Below are positions 33,295 to 38,105 of a DNA stretch of 38,105 bases, one piece after another. This stretch comes from Actinomyces succiniciruminis (lineage in GTDB: Bacteria > Actinomycetota > Actinomycetes > Actinomycetales > Actinomycetaceae). Position 1 is the first letter of the stretch. Each line of letters starts with the position of its first letter. Made by a program: the position numbers and the translations under genes. The notes beneath the pieces are model-generated. The model did not search any database. It was not told the origin of the DNA and saw nothing but the letters and a program-made list of their open reading frames with translations. The DNA lies in the NCBI RefSeq assembly GCF_900002405.1, contig NZ_LK995497.1:1-38105 (forward strand), written 5' to 3'.

Positions 33295-35790
33295 GGGAAG
33301 CGGCAGACGGGAGACCACCCGCAGACGCCGCGTCGGCCGCGTCATCGCCACGTACAGGTCGCCGGGGCTTGATTCCCCGATGGCCGCCGGGTCCACCAGC
33401 ACCACCACGTCGAACTCCAGCCCCTTCGACAGCCGCGGCCCCATCACCGCCAGTCGACTGCGCAGAATGTCGCCGCCCGGCGCCTCCATCGCGGCCGCCA
33501 GCGCCGGATCCTGCGCCAGCAGGGCGGCGACCTGTCGCGGCTGCGGGGCGATCACCGCGATGCGGCCGGCACTCTCGCCGACGGCCGCATCCAATGTGAC
33601 CGACTCCGCCGCCACCGCCTCACGCAGGGCCTGGCCCCAGGCGGCATTGGCCGCCTCGTCCCGCCCGGCGGCGGGGGAGTCGGAGAGATCGTCCACCGCG
33701 AGGCAGTCGGGCAGGTCGCGTACCGAGCTCACCGGGTAGTTCACCGGCGCGTCGAGCCCCGCGGCCACCTGCTCGGCCGCCCGCATGATCGTCGCCGGTG
33801 TGCGGTAACAGACGGTCAGCGCCTCCTCACGCAGCGGCGTCGCCGCCGCCAGCGCCCGGGAGCCGCGCCCACCGCGGCGCTTGGCCGGGCGCGTGCCCAG
33901 AGCCGAGAGCACGTGCCGCCACGAGCCCGGGCGGCTCGGACCGGAGTACTGGGCCAGGTCGCCCACGATGGTGAAGGAGCGCACCGGGCAGCGGCGGGCC
34001 AGTGCCCGCCACGCCATGGCACCCAGCTCCTGCGCCTCGTCGACGACGACATGTCCATAGGTCCAGCTGCGGTCGGCCCGTGCCCGCTCCGCCAGCGTGA
34101 GGGACGGCCCGGACTCCTCGACCCGGTCGGCCAGCATCTCGGCGCTGACCATGCCGTCCCCGAGCTCCTGCGACTCGATCGCCTGCGCCGCGTAGGCGAC
34201 CAGCGACTCGTGGCGGCGCGCCTCCAGACGGGCGCGGCGGGCCTCGGCGTCCTCACTGGGCCCCAGCAACTCGGCCAGTTCGTCAATCAGGGGCACGTCC
34301 GCCTCCGTCAACTCGCTGCCCGCCGGTCGCTCCAGCAGCCGCCGCTCGGCCGGCCGCAACTCCGGGGCCACCCGGGCCAGCAGGTCCGGGTGAGACCACA
34401 GTCGCTCCAGCAGGCCGACCGGCGTCGTCGGCATCCAGCACAGGTTGATCTCCCGGCGGGCGTCGCGGGCGGTGCGAATATCCTCCCGGATCCAGGCGCG
34501 CGTGTCGGCGTCGGTGGCGTCCTGGTGGGTGGCGGCGGCGAACTGGTCGGTCAGGCGCTCCAGCAACCACAGCACGAAGGTCTCGCGCGCCAGGTTGTGG
34601 GGCTTGCCCGAGCGCCGGGCGCGGGCGGCCGCCTCCCGCACGTCCGCGGGCAACAACTGCAGGTGGGTGCCCTGCACCACGATGTCTCGGGGCGCGTCCG
34701 GCACCCGCTGCAGCCCGCGCACCGCCCGGCGCAGAATGTCCGTCCACACCGACCGGGACTTCAGCTCGGCCACCTCGCCCGGCTCGGTGCCGCGGGCGTG
34801 CACGCCAGGCACCAGGTCCGCCAACGTGGTTGAGACCACGCCCGTTTCCCCCAGGGACGGCAGCACCTGCTCGACATAGCGCAGGAAGGTGCGCGACGGG
34901 CCCACCAGCAGCACCCCGGAGCGCTCCAGGCGCTCGCGTTCGGCGTAGAAGAGGTAGGCGACCCGGTGCAGGGCCACCGCCGTTTTACCGGTGCCGGGAC
35001 CACCCTGCACCACCAGCACGCCCTTGCCGTCACCGGTCACCACCCGGTCCTGCTCGGCCTGGATCGTGGCGACGATGTCGCCCATGCGCCCGTCACGGGC
35101 CGCGGACATGGCCGCGATCAACGCGCCCTCACCCTGCAGCCCGTCAATGGCCATATGCGTCTGCGCGGCCTCGGGGGCGGCCGCGGCCAGTGCGGCAGGC
35201 CCGCCCGCCGCGGTCACGTCGATCAGCTCATCCTCCAGACCGATCACGCGGCGCGCACGCGTGTCGATGTGCCGCCGCCGCACCAATCCCATCGGGGCGG
35301 AGGCAGTGGCCTGGTAGAAGGCCCGCGACAGGGGAGCGCGCCAGTCCAGCACCACCTCGCGGTGGCGGACATCCTGCAGGCCGATACGCCCCACGTAGTG
35401 GCGCAGGCCCGCCGCGGTCACGTCGCCATCCCCATCCGGGGCGGCGGGGGCGGGGTCGTCGGCACTATCGGCAATCGGCTGCGCCATATCCATGCGTCCG
35501 AAGACCAGCCGGTCCTCCACCCCCTCCAGGGAGGCGATCAGGTCGGAGTAGTGCACCGCGTAGGCGTCCCGCTCACCGCGCGACTGGTGCGTCCCCGAGG
35601 CGCCCCGCGCCTGCGTGGCCGTCAGTGAGCGGCGGGCCGCGCCCAGCTGCCGGTCCAGTTCGCTGTAAGCCAGATCCACCACCTCCTGCTCCGCTGCGAT
35701 CTCGCGGTCACGGGCGGACGCCATGGTCGGACGCGGGTCGGCCGACTCGGTGGCCTCGGCCGGTTCGGGGCAGGGATGATGCTGGCTCAC
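33283..35790 (-). CDS. helD: HelD-type superfamily 1 helicase, RNA polymerase recycling factor
   Basis: HelD is an ATPase that removes stalled RNA polymerase from DNA and recycles it; in several actinobacteria it also protects against rifampicin. 835 residues. The N-terminal arm begins REIAAEQEVVDLAYSELDRQ, the antiparallel coiled coil that enters the polymerase secondary channel. Walker A is QGGPGTGKTAVALHRVAYL (about 262-280), and Walker B is VVVDEAQELGAMAW (about 580). The C-terminal SF1 motifs include LTVCYRTP, ITVIAPQPRQ-like and SKGLEFDVVVLVDP, followed by YVAMTRPTRRL. The start is GTG 35790 with GAGGT very close upstream. It is divergent from the PAC2 gene. Confidence 0.9.
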   Translation of the reverse strand: MSQHHPCPEPAEATESADPRPTMASARDREIAAEQEVVDLAYSELDRQLGAARRSLTATQARGASGTHQSRGERDAYAVHYSDLIASLEGVEDRLVFGRMDMAQPIADSADDPAPAAPDGDGDVTAAGLRHYVGRIGLQDVRHREVVLDWRAPLSRAFYQATASAPMGLVRRRHIDTRARRVIGLEDELIDVTAAGGPAALAAAAPEAAQTHMAIDGLQGEGALIAAMSAARDGRMGDIVATIQAEQDRVVTGDGKGVLVVQGGPGTGKTAVALHRVAYLFYAERERLERSGVLLVGPSRTFLRYVEQVLPSLGETGVVSTTLADLVPGVHARGTEPGEVAELKSRSVWTDILRRAVRGLQRVPDAPRDIVVQGTHLQLLPADVREAAARARRSGKPHNLARETFVLWLLERLTDQFAAATHQDATDADTRAWIREDIRTARDARREINLCWMPTTPVGLLERLWSHPDLLARVAPELRPAERRLLERPAGSELTEADVPLIDELAELLGPSEDAEARRARLEARRHESLVAYAAQAIESQELGDGMVSAEMLADRVEESGPSLTLAERARADRSWTYGHVVVDEAQELGAMAWRALARRCPVRSFTIVGDLAQYSGPSRPGSWRHVLSALGTRPAKRRGGRGSRALAAATPLREEALTVCYRTPATIMRAAEQVAAGLDAPVNYPVSSVRDLPDCLAVDDLSDSPAAGRDEAANAAWGQALREAVAAESVTLDAAVGESAGRIAVIAPQPRQVAALLAQDPALAAAMEAPGGDILRSRLAVMGPRLSKGLEFDVVVLVDPAAIGESSPGDLYVAMTRPTRRLRVVSRLPLPAGL

Positions 35791-36184
35791 ATGACCTCGC
35801 TAGGCGTTGGGCCCTCACCGGTGCGGGCCAGGGCCCGACGGCGGCGGCGGAGAAGAAGTAGTCGTGTACGGTGGTGGTCGGCGCAGGGCCTCCGCACGAG
35901 GCGGCACCCGAGCCGACGGGGATCGTCCATTATCTCCCCGGCGACCCGCCTCGCCAGCTACGCGTCATCTTGTTCGCCCGGAGGGGACGCGTAGGGGACC
36001 GCCGGTTTCGGGGATGGCGGGGGAATCCGCTTTGTGGCTTACGCCGGAGCCCGCCGGGCGGGAACACAGGCCGCCCTCCCGGTGTTGCACCAGCCGACGC
36101 ATGGCCGTCTGCACGGCCCGCAGCGGGCCACGTGCGAGATGCGCCTGCATGGATACGAGCGCTGAAGGCGCGAGAGGAGGAGCG
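35791..36184. other. Divergent intergenic region between helD and the PAC2 gene
   Basis: 394 nt without a credible gene. The plus-strand PAC2 frame happens to stay open back to 35807, but its composition is low-quality and only ATG 36185 has a ribosome-binding site. GGGCCC...GGGCCC (35810-35836) is the only clear symmetry. I did not find the 19-bp rifampicin-associated element known upstream of some helD genes. Confidence 0.45.
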
Positions 36185-37102
36185 ATGCGACAGCTATACA
36201 CCGTGGAGCACCCAGCGGGTGAGCCAGTCTCGCCGCGCGTGCTCCTGCACTACTTCGACGGAGCCATGGACGCCGGCCACGCCGGATCGCTGGCCGTGGA
36301 CCAGCTGGTGATGACCCTGCCCCACACCCGCGTGGCCACCTTTGACATCGACTCCCTGCTCGACTACCGGGCCCGTCGGCCGGTGATGACCTTCGACCAC
36401 AACACTTACAGCGACGCCGCCATGCCCGAGCTGGTCCTGGACCTGCTGCAGGACGACGACGGCGAAGACCTGCTGCTGCTGCACGGCTCGGAACCCGATT
36501 ACCGCTGGCAGGAGTTCGCCGACGCCGTAATCCACCTGGCCGTGTCCATGGGGGTGAGCCAGGCCGTCGGCATCAGCGGCATCCCCATGGCGATTCCGCA
36601 CACTCGCCCCACCTACGTGCACGCCCACGGTTCGCAGCCGGACAAGCTCAACTCGCAGACGGAGGTGTTCGGCCGGGTCGAACTGCCCGGTTCCATGGGC
36701 GCCTTCCTGGAGTTGCGCCTGGGCGAGGTCGGCATCGACTCCCGCGGCCTGTCCGCCTCTATTCCGCACTACATCGCCCGCGACGACTTCCCGCAGGGTG
36801 CCGCCGCGCTGCTGCGCGCGGTGGCTGAAAACACCGGCCTGGCCCTGCCCCTGGGCGACCTGGAGGCGGCCGCCAACGTCAACCGCGCCGAGATCGACGC
36901 GGAGGCCGCCCAGCAGCCCGAGGTCAGCGCCGTCGTCTCGGCGCTCGAGGCCCAGTACGACGCCATGCTGCAGCAGGCCGAGGACTTGGGCTTCGAAGGC
37001 ACCCCCACGCTCGACCTGCCCAGCGCGGACGAGATCGGCGCCCGCCTGGAGGCCTTCCTGGAGGCGAACGAAAACACCTCCGGCGACGGTCTCCAGCACT
37101 AG
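36185..37102 (+). CDS. PAC2-family protein
   Basis: 305 residues related to proteasome assembly chaperone 2 and its bacterial homologues, which are widespread in actinobacteria and still of unclear role. Recognisable segments are LLHYFDGAMDAGHAG (about 20-34), VATFDIDSLLDYRARRPVM, LLLLHGSEPDYRWQEFADAV, VGISGIPMAIPHTRP and the late HYIARDDFPQGAAALL. The C-terminal 60 residues are helical and Glu/Ala-rich (ADEIGARLEAFLEANE). The start is ATG 36185 with GAGGAGGAG 5-6 nt upstream. It lies alone between divergent helD and the convergent synthase-like gene. Confidence 0.88.
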   Translation: MRQLYTVEHPAGEPVSPRVLLHYFDGAMDAGHAGSLAVDQLVMTLPHTRVATFDIDSLLDYRARRPVMTFDHNTYSDAAMPELVLDLLQDDDGEDLLLLHGSEPDYRWQEFADAVIHLAVSMGVSQAVGISGIPMAIPHTRPTYVHAHGSQPDKLNSQTEVFGRVELPGSMGAFLELRLGEVGIDSRGLSASIPHYIARDDFPQGAAALLRAVAENTGLALPLGDLEAAANVNRAEIDAEAAQQPEVSAVVSALEAQYDAMLQQAEDLGFEGTPTLDLPSADEIGARLEAFLEANENTSGDGLQH

Positions 37103-37118
37103 CGCGGCCCGAGCCGCG
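37103..37118. terminator. Short hairpin after the PAC2 gene
   Basis: CGCGGC-CCGA-GCCGCG immediately follows the stop codon, between convergent genes. Confidence 0.45.
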
Positions 37119-37169
37119 CTCGCGGCCGGTACCGTCCCGGGCTGCCCCGCGGGCGGGCTCTCAGCCCCC

Positions 37170-38012
37170 TTAACTGGGCTGGGGCAGCGCCGGGTCGTTC
37201 GGCCGCCAGGTGCGCACCGGCAGCGGCAGGCGCCGCACCGCCCGCTCCACGGCGTCCAGTTCCGGCGGCGTGAACGGCTGTGCGCGGGCCACCAGCACCA
37301 GGTTGCCGCGGCGCCGGCCCCGCACCACGGCCGGGTCACCCACCACCAGCACCCCGCCGAACACGGCGCACAGGTGCGCCAGCTCCGCCGCCACCGCGTC
37401 GCGCGGCGGGCATACGGTATTGGCCAGGTACAGTCCGCCGGGCGCCAGCAGCCGGCGGCATTCGGCCAGGAACTCGCGCCCCCGGCAGGCGCCGGGAACC
37501 ATGCCGCCCGCGAACACGTCGCGCACCACCACGTCCCACGCCTCGGCATGCAGCGTGCCCACCACCTGGGCGGCGTCGCCCACGCGGATGCGCAGCCGCG
37601 GCGCGCGCGGCAAGTCGAACCACTCGCGCACCATGCGGGCCAGCACAGCGTCAATCTCCACCGCCAACTGGGTCGAGCCCGGCCGGGCGGCATCCCAGGC
37701 GCGGGCCAGGGCACAGCCGGCGCCGCCCAGGTGCAGTGCCCGCAAGGGTTCAGCCCGCCCACACAGCGCCGAAACGACCGCGTCCATCTGCTGGAGGTAC
37801 TCGAAGTCCAGGTGCGTGGGGTCACGCAGATCGACCCAGGAGGACTCGGTGCCGTCTAGTAGCAGCAGCACCCCGGTGTCCCGCAACTCCAGGCGCGCCG
37901 TCGCGCAGGAGGTCTCCACCGGCCCCGTGGACAGAGCCGCGGCGCGGACGGCGGCGTCGGTGCCGCGGCGGCGCTGCTTGGAGGAGCGGGCGGAGGATTG
38001 ACTGCGTGTCAC
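37170..38012 (-). CDS. Spermidine-synthase-like methyltransferase-fold protein
   Basis: 280 residues. The basic N-terminal 30 residues precede a small beta domain (TGVLLLLDGTESSWVDLRDP). A Rossmann fold follows with LRALHLGGAGCALARAWDAA (cofactor loop), QLAVEIDAVLARMVREWFDL (acidic end of strand 2), RIRVGDAAQVV, WDVVVRDVFAGGMVP and RLLAPGGLYLANTV. This is the pattern of SpeE-like proteins common in actinobacteria. The usual SpeE D-x-x-D pair is not evident (VRDVFAGG), so true polyamine synthesis is doubtful. The start is GTG 38012, preceded by TAACGT at 6 nt and no ribosome-binding site. Confidence 0.82.
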   Translation of the reverse strand: MTRSQSSARSSKQRRRGTDAAVRAAALSTGPVETSCATARLELRDTGVLLLLDGTESSWVDLRDPTHLDFEYLQQMDAVVSALCGRAEPLRALHLGGAGCALARAWDAARPGSTQLAVEIDAVLARMVREWFDLPRAPRLRIRVGDAAQVVGTLHAEAWDVVVRDVFAGGMVPGACRGREFLAECRRLLAPGGLYLANTVCPPRDAVAAELAHLCAVFGGVLVVGDPAVVRGRRRGNLVLVARAQPFTPPELDAVERAVRRLPLPVRTWRPNDPALPQPS

Positions 38013-38018
38013 AGGGGC

Positions 38019-38024
38019 ACGTTA
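38019..38024 (-). promoter_or_regulatory. -10 box of a leaderless promoter (synthase-like gene)
   Basis: Read on the minus strand, TAACGT ends 6 nt before the GTG start codon. This is the fifth case of this spacing in the window. Confidence 0.5.
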
Positions 38025-38098
38025 TCGTGGCCGCGTAAGACGTCGTCCAGTCAGCCCCAGGTGCGGGGCACGGCGGGGATACGCGGGGGAGGGCGGAT

Positions 38099-38105
38099 AT
38101 GAGCC
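38099..38105 (+). CDS. Possible start of a further gene, cut by the window edge
   Basis: ATG at 38099 is preceded by GGGGGAGGGCGG, a good ribosome-binding site. Only two codons are visible, so nothing can be said about the product. Confidence 0.35.

Noticed and set aside
35807-36184. Upstream extension of the PAC2 gene
   Set aside because: The frame is open by chance. The added sequence is Arg/Gly-rich with no homology, and the strong ribosome-binding site is at 36185.

Overview
The window comes from the chromosome of a high-GC actinobacterium. The order infB-rbfA-truB-ribF-rpsO-pnp-M16 peptidase-dapB-dapA, the HelD and PAC2 genes, and the TANNNT -10 boxes at leaderless start codons support this. 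I would place it near Actinomyces (Actinomycetaceae), but that family-level placement is an inference from general resemblance.

Layout. 1-12.7 kb is a housekeeping block: the 3' part of infB, then rbfA, truB, ribF, rpsO and pnp. It is interrupted by three minus-strand accessory genes: a RarD-type transporter, a lipoprotein esterase and a FucO-type dehydrogenase. An M16 zinc protease follows pnp. From about 14.3 to 26.85 kb the usual neighbours M16 peptidase and dapB are split by an island. The island starts with a small membrane protein and decayed insertion sequences (a possible IS256 scrap, an ISAs1 N-terminus, a wrecked IS3-type element). It continues with a visibly AT-richer class II lanthipeptide cluster and ends with a GC-rich ABC pair that probably gives self-protection. 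From 26.87 kb the chromosome resumes with dapB, a GNAT acetyltransferase, dapA, two tandem acyl-CoA ligases with a palindromic operator-like site upstream, helD, a PAC2-family gene and a spermidine-synthase-like gene. A further start codon lies at the right edge.

The lanthipeptide cluster (about 16.76-26.83 kb) is the highlight. A promoter with a clear -35/-10 and an adjacent inverted repeat drives an unknown four-helix membrane protein, an EpiD/LanD-like flavoprotein with a degenerate active-site motif, and three dissimilar precursor peptides. A strong hairpin separates the precursors from lanM. A 59-residue single-span protein resembling the N-terminus of HlyD-type adaptors overlaps the lanM stop. 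A C39 peptidase-ABC exporter follows, then an ATPase/permease pair. The precursors look mosaic: peptide 2 shares its leader motif with peptide 3 and its core C-terminus with peptide 1. Peptides 1 and 3 end in Cys, as a LanD enzyme would need, and peptide 2 does not. No regulator gene is visible in the cluster.

Other points worth attention are a seven-copy 12-13 bp repeat cluster between rpsO and fucO, a long hairpin upstream of rbfA, direct repeats inside the M16 peptidase promoter, and five genes whose -10 box sits 6-7 nt before the start codon, which predicts leaderless mRNAs.
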